Assembly (NCBI GenBank): GCA_900769875.1
Contig: CAAGII010000210.1
Span: 1 to 36,490, forward strand
Reading direction: 5' to 3'
Source: Clostridia bacterium
Lineage (GTDB): Bacteria > Bacillota > Clostridia > Christensenellales > Aristaeellaceae
DNA: 36,490 bases
In this document: piece by piece, positions 15,831 through 22,427 of the stretch
Position numbering within the stretch: position 1 is the first letter of the stretch
Layout of the letters: each line of letters starts with the position of its first letter
Program-made: the position numbers and the translations under genes
The notes under the pieces: model-generated
What the model saw: only the letters and a program-made list of their open reading frames with translations
Databases searched by the model: none
What the model was told of the DNA's origin: nothing

Positions 15831-16916
15831 TCATCGCGCCGGAAAGAACATCCCTTGCTGGAGCGTCACGCCGCTGTCCTGCTTGATTTTCATGAGAATC
15901 CGGGAGTAATCGTCTCCCTCAGCAGGAACGGGGCGATAATCATTTACGCCTTCATGCGCTTTGCCGGAGGTCAGAATGGGAATCAGCTCCACACGGCATC
16001 CGGTGTAGCGCTGCTGCTGAAAGCACAGCGTGATGCGTGCCAGCGCCGCGTCAAAGGTGCTCATTTCAATGGTACCGCCAAACATCAGATTGCCAAGACT
16101 CCACAGCACCACGGTACCGTCCACATCATCCAGTCCCTGCACTACATGCGGATGGGTACCGATCAGAATATCCACCCCTGCTTTGGCGGCAGCCTGCGCC
16201 ATCTCCATTTGGGTTTCGTTGTGATAGGGGCTGTATTCAGTGCCCCAGTGGCAGGAGTAGATAATGACGTCACATCCGGCGGCACGGAGCGCGTCCGCTT
16301 CCTCCGAAATGATCTGCCTGTTCTGCTTCCATATGGTTTCTCGGCAGCCGGCAAAGCCGATCCTGACGCCTCTGTGCTGCCACACATAGGTATAGGTATA
16401 GCCGCTGTAGGGGATGCCAGCAGCCTCCAGCGCCGTGCGCGTTGCGTTTCTACCGGCAAGACGATAGTCGATGTGATGATTGTTGGCAATGTTCACCTGT
16501 TCGATGGAAGAGCTTGTCAGGATTTCGGTATACTCCGGCAGCCCGCGAAAGCGATACTGTTTGGTGGTCATTTCTCCGCTGCGCGTATCCTTGAGGACGC
16601 ATTCAAGGTTTATCATGGTCATATCGTCTTCACGGAAGATATGCTCAAGACCGCTGAAAGGATAGCTCATGCTGTTTGCCATGAGGTATGCGGGAAACGC
16701 ATCCTCCTCATCCCACCAGGCTTCGCGTGTACCCAGCACCGCGTCTCCGCCAAAGGTGATGGTTACCTCCATCACCGGTTCAATGACCGGGAATTCCACA
16801 AACTCCTCGTCCTCGTCATCCACGACAACAAAGCCGGCAGAGTCCGTGGATTCGTCACCATACGCGAAGGAAAAAACAAGCAGAAGGCACAGCAGTGCGC
16901 CGATCAGTTTCTTCAT
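15831..16916 (-). CDS. Secreted CapA family (PGA_cap, metallophosphatase-like) protein
   Basis: A 361-residue protein with a signal peptide (MKKLIGALLCLLLVFSFAYG). After a short acidic linker the CapA domain begins with VTITFGGDAVLGT. The other family features are INLECVL, NNHHIDY and GTHPHVVQG. Acidic and His residues in these motifs resemble a calcineurin-like metal site. CapA-type proteins help make or attach poly-gamma-glutamate in some bacilli, but many family members in Clostridia have no known substrate. The start is ATG 16916, with AAAGGAG 9 nt before it. The gene converges on the tandem glycosyltransferase gene with only 8 nt between the stops; whether the two act on the same polymer is not shown. 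Confidence 0.9.
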   Translation of the reverse strand: MKKLIGALLCLLLVFSFAYGDESTDSAGFVVVDDEDEEFVEFPVIEPVMEVTITFGGDAVLGTREAWWDEEDAFPAYLMANSMSYPFSGLEHIFREDDMTMINLECVLKDTRSGEMTTKQYRFRGLPEYTEILTSSSIEQVNIANNHHIDYRLAGRNATRTALEAAGIPYSGYTYTYVWQHRGVRIGFAGCRETIWKQNRQIISEEADALRAAGCDVIIYSCHWGTEYSPYHNETQMEMAQAAAKAGVDILIGTHPHVVQGLDDVDGTVVLWSLGNLMFGGTIEMSTFDAALARITLCFQQQRYTGCRVELIPILTSGKAHEGVNDYRPVPAEGDDYSRILMKIKQDSGVTLQQGMFFPAR

Positions 16917-16938
16917 ACCCGAAGCTCCTTTCTGATAA

Positions 16939-16967
16939 AGGGTATCGCAGAACCCCTGCCATGTCAA
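16939..16967 (-). promoter_or_regulatory. Likely promoter of the CapA-like gene
   Basis: On the minus strand TTGACA (16962-16967) is a perfect -35. A 17-nt spacer leads to TACCCT (16939-16944), a weak -10. It is 22 nt upstream of the CapA-like start. Confidence is moderate because the -10 is poor. Confidence 0.55.
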
Positions 16968-17022
16968 GGGCGAAAACGATGTTTTACAGCGCCGCCTGGC
17001 AAGTGAATCGGATGATTGCAGT

Positions 17023-17051
17023 TTGACAAACGGTGTGAAATGCGGTATGCT
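17023..17051 (+). promoter_or_regulatory. Promoter of the diacylglycerol-kinase-like gene
   Basis: TTGACA (17023-17028), a 17-nt spacer and TATGCT (17046-17051). It is divergent from the CapA-like promoter, with 55 nt between the two -35 hexamers. The predicted transcript would start near 17058 and carry about 100 nt of leader before the favoured GTG start. Confidence 0.7.
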
Positions 17052-17155
17052 ATAGGCGCGATCGAAGGACGCGTTGCGTGATGCACGTATTCCTCTTCTG
17101 TGACCGGTGTCCCAAGTACAACCCGATGTCCATACAAAAGGAAGAAGGCAGCAAT

Positions 17156-18022
17156 GTGCTGGTATTCATCGTCAATCCAACCGCCGGCAACGGCTATGCT
17201 GCCAGGGTGGCAGAACTCATTCGCGATGAAATGAACGCGCAGGCGCTCCCGTATGCGATTTGGTATACGAGCAGGCCCGGTGAATCCGCCGATCTGGCGG
17301 TGAAGGCTGCGCAAGATCCTGCATGCAGCAGCATCATTTCGGTAGGCGGAGACGGCTCTGCGTTTGATATGGTCTCCATGCTGAACGGATGCCCAAAGCC
17401 CATCGGCTTTATTCCCGCCGGTACGGGCAATGATTTTGCCAAGACCATCGGGATTCCGTGCCAGCCTCTGGAGGCGCTGCGGTTCATCCTTCAGCATGAG
17501 CCGCGACCGGTTGATGTTGGCTTTGTCAACGGACGATGCTTTCTCAATGTCAGCGGCATCGGCTTTGATGTAACGGTGCTGGATCAAACGCTTGCGCTCA
17601 AACAGACCATGCGCGGGATTGTGCCGTATATGATCGGTCTCATTCGTGCAATCCGCCATTTTCAGCCCGTGCATGTGCGCTATGAGGTCGATGGCAAAGC
17701 CTATGACCGAAATCTGCTCATCATGGCGGTCGCCAATGGACGTTACTTTGGCGGCGGCATTCCGATTTGCCCCACCGCGCAGGTGGACGATGGGTGTTTC
17801 GATCTCGTCACGGTGGACAGCGTGCCGAGATGGCATATACCATTCTATCTGCCCGGACTGATGCTGGGCAGGATTGATCGCTTCGGCGTCACGCAGCATA
17901 CGCGCTGCAGGCATCTTACGATTCATTCTCCGGGGATGCGCGTTCAAATTGATGGTGAAATTCACACCGTCGATGATGTGGAATATATCATCAAGCCTGG
18001 TCATATGATGCTATACTGGTAA
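17156..18022 (+). CDS. Diacylglycerol kinase family lipid kinase (YegS/BmrU/DgkB-like)
   Basis: A 288-residue protein of the DAGK catalytic family, which phosphorylates diacylglycerol or a similar lipid at the membrane face. It begins VLVFIVNPTAGNG and carries VGGDGSAFDM (Gly-Gly-Asp at 64-66) and GFIPAGTGNDFAKT, all typical of the nucleotide-binding domain. The C-terminal beta-rich half has VANGRYFGGGIPICPTA. I prefer the GTG at 17156 because GGAAGAAGG lies 7 nt before it; ATG 17126 and ATG 17081 extend the frame but lack a ribosome binding site. A diacylglycerol role would fit recycling of lipid from cell-surface polymer synthesis, but this is inference. A sphingosine-type substrate is unlikely. 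Confidence 0.92.
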   Translation: MLVFIVNPTAGNGYAARVAELIRDEMNAQALPYAIWYTSRPGESADLAVKAAQDPACSSIISVGGDGSAFDMVSMLNGCPKPIGFIPAGTGNDFAKTIGIPCQPLEALRFILQHEPRPVDVGFVNGRCFLNVSGIGFDVTVLDQTLALKQTMRGIVPYMIGLIRAIRHFQPVHVRYEVDGKAYDRNLLIMAVANGRYFGGGIPICPTAQVDDGCFDLVTVDSVPRWHIPFYLPGLMLGRIDRFGVTQHTRCRHLTIHSPGMRVQIDGEIHTVDDVEYIIKPGHMMLYW

Positions 18023-18040
18023 ACAGCCAAGGAGGACAAC

Positions 18041-18547
18041 ATGGCAGAAGTCAGTAAAAAGCTGCGCCGTGCCTTTGTCAGAGGCATGGAAACGATTGGC
18101 AGCACCGCAACGGGCATTGCAAACAGCGCCCGCTATAAAGTGGATGAGATGAACATGCTCAATACCCGCAAGGAGCTGCTGGGCAAGGTTGCCTCGGAAG
18201 CATACACCCTCTGGCAGCAGGGGACTTCCATGCCGGATGAGATCGCTGAGCTACTGAAGGAGATTTCTGAGATTGACAGGCAGCTGGACGTGATGCGCGC
18301 TGAGTATATTGAGAGCGTGAAGCCCGCGCAGCCGCAATACACCTCTGCCGACGCCGATGAAACGTCCACAGACAAAGCAACCGCCGAAGCTCCCTCGGTC
18401 GAGGAGCTGATCGGGAATATGAGCAGCATCGGACAGGCAATCGACGATTTCACCCGAGAGCTCATGGAAAGCCCCAGCAGCGTTGACTCAACGGCTGTCG
18501 CCCCGCATGACGATGCGTCACCCAAGGAGCAGGAATCAGAGCACTGA
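18041..18547 (+). CDS. Small helical acidic protein of unknown function
   Basis: A 168-residue protein without a signal peptide or membrane segment. The first 95 residues are strongly helical and alternate in charge (KKLRRAFVRGMETIG, then MNMLNTRKELLGKVASEAY and IAELLKEISEIDRQLDVMR), consistent with a coiled coil. The last 70 residues are acidic and rich in Ser, Thr, Ala and Glu, and probably disordered. I do not recognise the family. AAGGAGG precedes the ATG by 5 nt, and it starts 18 nt after the lipid-kinase stop, so it is very likely its operon partner. A hairpin follows the stop. Confidence 0.75.
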   Translation: MAEVSKKLRRAFVRGMETIGSTATGIANSARYKVDEMNMLNTRKELLGKVASEAYTLWQQGTSMPDEIAELLKEISEIDRQLDVMRAEYIESVKPAQPQYTSADADETSTDKATAEAPSVEELIGNMSSIGQAIDDFTRELMESPSSVDSTAVAPHDDASPKEQESEH

Positions 18548-18553
18548 GCATCA

Positions 18554-18600
18554 CAACAGCAGCCACCCTGATCACCCGGTCAGGCGTGGCTGCTGTTGTT
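18554..18600 (+). terminator. Long hairpin, probable transcription terminator
   Basis: A perfect 13-bp stem CAACAGCAGCCAC (18554-18566) with GTGGCTGCTGTTG (18586-18598) encloses a second 5-bp stem CCTGA/TCAGG around an 8-nt loop. The following TTGTATG is only weakly T-rich, so termination may be partial. It lies 7 nt after the stop of the small helical protein and before the convergent SRAP gene. Confidence 0.65.
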
Positions 18601-18685
18601 GTATGAAGCCGATACGAACGCACAGGATGGCGCCGCAAAGGCGAATGAAAAGCCGGGCGACACATGGATAAGGCGCAGCCATACT

Positions 18686-18699
18686 GCTTCGGCCGAAGC
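18686..18699. repeat. Perfect 14-bp palindrome downstream of the SRAP gene
   Basis: GCTTCGGCCGAAGC is its own reverse complement with no spacer. It lies 14 bp beyond the stop of the minus-strand SRAP gene, in the gap between two convergent units. No T tract follows on either strand. It could be a protein-binding site or chance; nothing in the sequence decides. Confidence 0.4.
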
Positions 18700-18713
18700 G
18701 GAAAAGCGGTTGG

Positions 18714-19382
18714 CTATGCCCGAACCCAACAAAGCGCATTACACGGAGCATCAAGCAGAAGCTGAGGTTCTTCGCCGGGATCCAGATAGCGGGTGGACAC
18801 GCTGTCTGCAATCACCGGCATTCTGTCGTGGAAGCGGGCAAGAGCGCTTGTAGCCTCGCGCGTCAGGATGCTAAACTCCGCCCGATCATCATCCGAAAGC
18901 CGGTAAAGCCCGGCAAGGTACATGGTGTCCCTCTGCCGGAGTGAAAAGCGGTACTTTGCCCTGTCATCATGAGTATGATCCCACTCAAAGTATGCCGCGG
19001 CAGGGATCAGGCAGCGACGAAGCCGCATGCTCTCGCGAAACAGTGGCTTCACCATCGCGGATTCGCTGCGCGCGTTGAACACAAGCCTTGTGCTGCGCTT
19101 AGGCTGCGGCTCAAGGCCGGGAATCGCGAGTTGCTCGTACGATTGTGCAGGTACCTGAGGCGATGCGGTGGTCACCTGAAAACCCCAGCGCATGGCAAAT
19201 ACGGATGGCTGCCGCTTTCTGTTCATGGCAATCACCGCTGCCGTATCGCCGGGGCAGATCTCGCCCCGTTTCAGAGCAAAACCGGGCTGGGAAAGCTGCA
19301 TGCGTGATTCGAGCTGCGTCAGGATCGCCATCAGCTCTTCGGGCGTATCGTCTACCTCTGGAATGTAGAATCGTCCGCACAT
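18714..19382 (-). CDS. SRAP domain protein (YedK/HMCES-like, abasic-site DNA-protein crosslinker)
   Basis: A 222-residue SRAP (SOS response-associated peptidase) protein. Family members shield abasic sites in single-stranded DNA by forming a thiazolidine link through the N-terminal Cys. The sequence shows MCGRFYIPE, so Cys2 is exposed after removal of Met1, then NARSESAMVKPLFRE, CLIPAAAYFEW and FHDRMPVI, which give the conserved Asn, Glu and His. The start cannot move, because Cys2 must be second. It overlaps the end of the upstream epimerase gene by 31 nt and has only a poor ribosome binding site, so it is probably translated by coupling. No LexA-like box was looked for beyond the operon's own upstream gap, where none was obvious. 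Confidence 0.95.
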   Translation of the reverse strand: MCGRFYIPEVDDTPEELMAILTQLESRMQLSQPGFALKRGEICPGDTAAVIAMNRKRQPSVFAMRWGFQVTTASPQVPAQSYEQLAIPGLEPQPKRSTRLVFNARSESAMVKPLFRESMRLRRCLIPAAAYFEWDHTHDDRAKYRFSLRQRDTMYLAGLYRLSDDDRAEFSILTREATSALARFHDRMPVIADSVSTRYLDPGEEPQLLLDAPCNALCWVRA

Positions 19383-20275
19383 GATTCAGTCACACTCACA
19401 GTGAATGCTCCTTGCCAGCATTCACCGGGTCGAAGCAGCGTTGCATAGGGCTTATCCTCGAAGCAACCGGTGCTCTGTACAAGGTCAGGCAAGCCATGCC
19501 ATGGCTCAAGACAAACATAGCTCGCATTGCGATCCGGCATGGTCCATACGGCGAGCACCTCCATATCCGGAAAGGCAAGGCTTACGTGCTTGCCGGAAGC
19601 AGGATGAAGCAGTTGAACGCTGCGGCTGTGGAGGCCGGCAAACAACAGCGTATCGAAGGTGGCAAACAGCCTGCGGTCAAGCGGAAGCTCGCGACCATGC
19701 AGAAGCTCCGGCAGGGGAGTCGCAGTGTGATCGACAAGCGAGCCCTCGCATACCCTGCGGATACCGCAGCTTTCCGCCGATGGGAACACAAGCATATGAT
19801 CTTCAAAAGCGGCGTGATCCTCAAGAGGCAGAGCAATGGCAGGATGACCGCCAATGCAGAAGGGCATGACGCACGTATCGTTGTTTTCCACCGAAAAACG
19901 CGTGGCATAGCCCTGATCAAGCAGGGTGTAGGTGACGCGGAGCGTAAAGCGGAACGGGTACATGCTTCTGCTGGCGTCCGTTTCGTGAAGGACAAGCGTG
20001 ACCGCATGCTCACTTCTATCCTCCACATCAAAGTGCGCCGCGCAGGCAAAGCCGTGCTTTGGAATGGCAAAGGGCTTGCCTGCGATGGTAGTACGGTGAT
20101 CCTTCAATGCGCCGCAGATGGGAAACAGAACCGGCGCATGCTCAGACCATAGCCCGGGAGCGCCCTGCCAGAGAAGCTCACGTCCATTGACAGTGCACGA
20201 CACGATCTGCGCCCCAAGCCGTTCCACCTTCGCTGTGCAGAAGTCATTACGCAACGTGATGGCACTCACGCTCAT
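19352..20275 (-). CDS. Aldose 1-epimerase family protein (LacX-like)
   Basis: A 307-residue protein of the galactose mutarotase-like fold. It begins ITLRNDFCTAKVERLGAQIVSC, then carries HAPVLFPICGALKDHRTTIAGKPFAIPKHGFA, which has the family His, and FCIGGHPAIALPL in the middle. A C-terminal segment with CLEPWHGLPD carries the family Glu. This order is typical of the LacX branch, often annotated as aldose 1-epimerase, whose substrate is not settled. It is coupled by ATGA to the peptidase-like gene before it and overlaps the SRAP gene after it. A carbohydrate substrate is likely but not known. Confidence 0.88.
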   Translation of the reverse strand: MSVSAITLRNDFCTAKVERLGAQIVSCTVNGRELLWQGAPGLWSEHAPVLFPICGALKDHRTTIAGKPFAIPKHGFACAAHFDVEDRSEHAVTLVLHETDASRSMYPFRFTLRVTYTLLDQGYATRFSVENNDTCVMPFCIGGHPAIALPLEDHAAFEDHMLVFPSAESCGIRRVCEGSLVDHTATPLPELLHGRELPLDRRLFATFDTLLFAGLHSRSVQLLHPASGKHVSLAFPDMEVLAVWTMPDRNASYVCLEPWHGLPDLVQSTGCFEDKPYATLLRPGECWQGAFTVSVTESCADDSTFQR

Positions 20276-20946
20276 GACACCCCCGCAAAAGGAAAGCCTG
20301 GAATGCCGGACAGGCTGTGCAGCAGGTTGAAATCGCGCGGCGTGTCCGCATCCACCCAGAAGGCTGCGTAGCTCGTGCCGCTGCCCACAATAAGTCCTGC
20401 GTTGTTCTTGACCTGGTACTCAATCTCGCTGCCGGGAATGACCTCAGTCACACGCTGCTTGACCTTGTCGGAGGCGCTTTCCGAGTAGCTGTCGATGGCG
20501 AGCACCTGCTTCCGATGATCCTTTTCACGGGCGGCCACAAGCGCGACAATGTGTCCAACACGCAGATTGCACAGCGACACGCCGCGCCCCTCCAGCAGGA
20601 AATTGTAGAGCGTGGGCAGATCGTTACGCAGACCGTCCTCCTCATAGCGGAAGCCGAGCTTTGTGGCTTCGCCAGTGACCTGCAGGGCGTGCAAAAGCGC
20701 GGGACGATCAGTGCCGTCGTCTCCGCGTCCGCCGTTCATGCAAGAGAAGTCAGCCCAGTGCTCAGGAGATTGCACCTGCCCTGTCAGCCACTGTGCGCAG
20801 TGACACAGGCCGAAAATGCCGCATCCTGCGGAAGAGAGCGTTTCAGGTTGATCGTAGGAATAGGGATGCGTCCAGTCCCTGCAGCGCTGATTGTAGAATG
20901 TGATGCTGCGGCCGAGAACAGTCAGTGATTTCGATTTGCCAGTCAA
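20272..20946 (-). CDS. C39-like papain-fold cysteine peptidase of unknown function
   Basis: A 224-residue protein with no signal peptide or membrane helix. A candidate papain-like triad is visible: Cys42 in SSAGCGIFG, His132 in RVGHIVALVAA and Asp152 in VLAIDSYSES. The spacing and context match the C39-like (peptidase_C39_2) fold. It starts with TTG at 20946, because AAAGGAGG lies 7 nt upstream and no nearer ATG fits. The stop overlaps the epimerase start by ATGA, so it is the first gene of a three-gene unit with the epimerase-like and SRAP genes. No peptide substrate is encoded nearby. A transglutaminase-like or structural role is possible. Confidence 0.7.
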   Translation of the reverse strand: MTGKSKSLTVLGRSITFYNQRCRDWTHPYSYDQPETLSSAGCGIFGLCHCAQWLTGQVQSPEHWADFSCMNGGRGDDGTDRPALLHALQVTGEATKLGFRYEEDGLRNDLPTLYNFLLEGRGVSLCNLRVGHIVALVAAREKDHRKQVLAIDSYSESASDKVKQRVTEVIPGSEIEYQVKNNAGLIVGSGTSYAAFWVDADTPRDFNLLHSLSGIPGFPFAGVS

Positions 20947-21033
20947 GGGAATGCCTCCTTTGCAAGGTGTGCGAACATGGTTTTTTATTGTGGCGCATAG
21001 GATGAAGCAAATGGATGAAAGGGGAGATGCAGG

Positions 21034-21357
21034 ATGAAGGAACCGATGTCCACATCACCGTTTGCCGCCAAAACACCACAGGAGCTGCGTCATCAATGGA
21101 CTGTATGGCAGGCGCAACAGGATGTAACCCGCCCGGTCGCGAACATGTCGCAGTCAGGCGATGAGGCAATACCTGCCGAGGAGACCCCTGAACCGCCTCA
21201 AGCGCCGCCTCCGCTGCCCAAGCGGATTCTGTCCCGGCACGGACAGTATGACAGCATTCTCAGGCGGATGAAGAATGCCGGGCAGCAAGCCACGAATTAC
21301 ATACCGGTTGATACCGTCACGCAGCCTGCGTCCGGCAGTGAGAACGCGGAAAAATAG
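21034..21357 (+). CDS. Small proline-rich protein of unknown function
   Basis: A 107-residue hydrophilic protein with a central proline-rich stretch (AEETPEPPQAPPPLPKR) and a basic segment (ILSRHGQYDSILRRMKNAGQQ). There is no membrane segment or known domain. AAAGGGGAGATGCAGG precedes the ATG, a usable ribosome binding site, which is the main reason to accept it. I found no clear promoter. The last 61 nt overlap, in antisense, the end of the kinase gene on the other strand. It might be a false reading frame; I rate it as more likely real than not. Confidence 0.5.
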   Translation: MKEPMSTSPFAAKTPQELRHQWTVWQAQQDVTRPVANMSQSGDEAIPAEETPEPPQAPPPLPKRILSRHGQYDSILRRMKNAGQQATNYIPVDTVTQPASGSENAEK

Positions 21358-22340
21358 GCTTCCTCAAGCGGAATCCAGCGTTCCTCAAAGGCGCGAAGCC
21401 CATCCGAACCCTCGCGCCGCAGGAGACGCTTTCGCTGTTCCTCAGGCGTGATTTCGATGAAAACGCGGACGGAGGCGTGCTTCGCGATTGAGGGAAGGTT
21501 GCAATAGCTGCCCTCCAGAATCACAATCGGAGCGTTTGAAAGCGTAACGGCAGGCATCAACAAATCCTGCCTGCAGTTGTAAGGCCGGTAGGACGCGCTG
21601 CCGCTTGTCAGCCATGGCAGAAGGAATTCGTGCAATATGCGGTCGATATCGGCGTTGCCTCCCGGCTGGGCGAGGCGCGCCGGTGTTTTTTGTGCGTGCG
21701 GCACGTGGAAGCTGTCCATATGGACAACGGGCGCTTTCAATAGTCCGGAGAGACGGGTGGCCAGCGTCGTTTTTCCGCTGCCGCAGCGACCGTCAATGGT
21801 TACAAGCATACGCCCGTTTGCATGCAGACATGTGGAAACAGCCTCCATCACCGGCAGCAGCATGGCTTGCCTCCGGCTGATGACCCGGTATGCGGGCGCA
21901 TACGCAGCGCGGTAGGCTGGGCTGTGCGATGGAATCCAGTCTGCGTCTGCTTCCAGACGTTGAGCGCATGCAAGCGCGTTCTCCTGGAGCCAGCCGCTTT
22001 TGCATAGCCGCCGGATCTCCGATGCCACATCGCTTCGGGTGAAGGACGGAGCATCCTCCACAGAGGCAAGCATCATCCGTACGATCCATTCAGGCCGGAT
22101 GCCCCGCTGCATCGCGGCACGCAGATTCAGGCGCACATAGTACGCGCCAAGCGATTCGGTCAATGCTTCCTCGCTTGATGGAGAAAGAACGGCTTCCTCC
22201 TTGAGCAGCGCGTCAAGCGCGCCCTGCTCGTTTTTCAGCAGATGCCCGCAGCCAAGCATCCCTTGAAAGATGAGCTTGACCGCATCCTCCTCTGATGCTG
22301 CCGGATAGCGTTCCCGGTGCTGCTGCCATGTGTTCAGCAT
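21297..22340 (-). CDS. Uridine-kinase-like P-loop protein with uncharacterised N-terminal domain
   Basis: A 347-residue protein. Residues 175-347 look like a uridine kinase / phosphoribulokinase-type P-loop domain: Walker A is DGRCGSGKTT with Lys190, followed by VVHMDSFHVPHAQKT, IVILEGSYCNLPSI and RVFIEITPEEQRKRLLRREG, which resembles the lid. The first 165 residues are helical and have no motif known to me, except a segment SPAYRAAYAPAYRVISRR just before the kinase domain. Nucleoside kinase activity is likely but the substrate is not clear. AGGAGG lies 4-5 nt before the ATG. Its end overlaps the proline-rich gene on the other strand. It follows argD on the same strand after 87 nt and may be read through from the arg operon. 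Confidence 0.82.
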   Translation of the reverse strand: MLNTWQQHRERYPAASEEDAVKLIFQGMLGCGHLLKNEQGALDALLKEEAVLSPSSEEALTESLGAYYVRLNLRAAMQRGIRPEWIVRMMLASVEDAPSFTRSDVASEIRRLCKSGWLQENALACAQRLEADADWIPSHSPAYRAAYAPAYRVISRRQAMLLPVMEAVSTCLHANGRMLVTIDGRCGSGKTTLATRLSGLLKAPVVHMDSFHVPHAQKTPARLAQPGGNADIDRILHEFLLPWLTSGSASYRPYNCRQDLLMPAVTLSNAPIVILEGSYCNLPSIAKHASVRVFIEITPEEQRKRLLRREGSDGLRAFEERWIPLEEAYFSAFSLPDAGCVTVSTGM

Positions 22341-22427
22341 GCGTCCTCCTATGGAAAAGCACGCTTCGGATGAAACGCGTTTTCAGATGGGCAGCTGCCC
22401 TCTAAGACAGCATCTGCCGCTTCTATT

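Noticed and set aside
15819..17006. Long plus-strand open frame across the CapA-like gene
   Set aside because: It lies opposite a gene with a signal peptide and full CapA motifs and has no family match or ribosome binding site; it is a shadow frame caused by GC-rich codon use.
20947..21033. Promoters in the gap between the C39-like gene and the proline-rich gene
   Set aside because: The candidates (TTGCTT with TAAAAA on the minus strand, TTGCAA with a 20-nt spacer on the plus strand) have poor hexamers or wrong spacing.
18714..22340. A defence island centred on the SRAP, peptidase and kinase genes
   Set aside because: No nuclease, TIR, reverse transcriptase, restriction or toxin-like genes are present, and the flanks are core metabolic operons; the clustering alone does not support this.
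22341..22427. Inverted repeats (CAGATG/CATCTG around GGGCAGCTGCCC) between argD and the kinase as a terminator or attenuator
   Set aside because: Pairing is visible on both strands, but no T tract follows on the minus strand and no alternative structure is evident; too weak to call.
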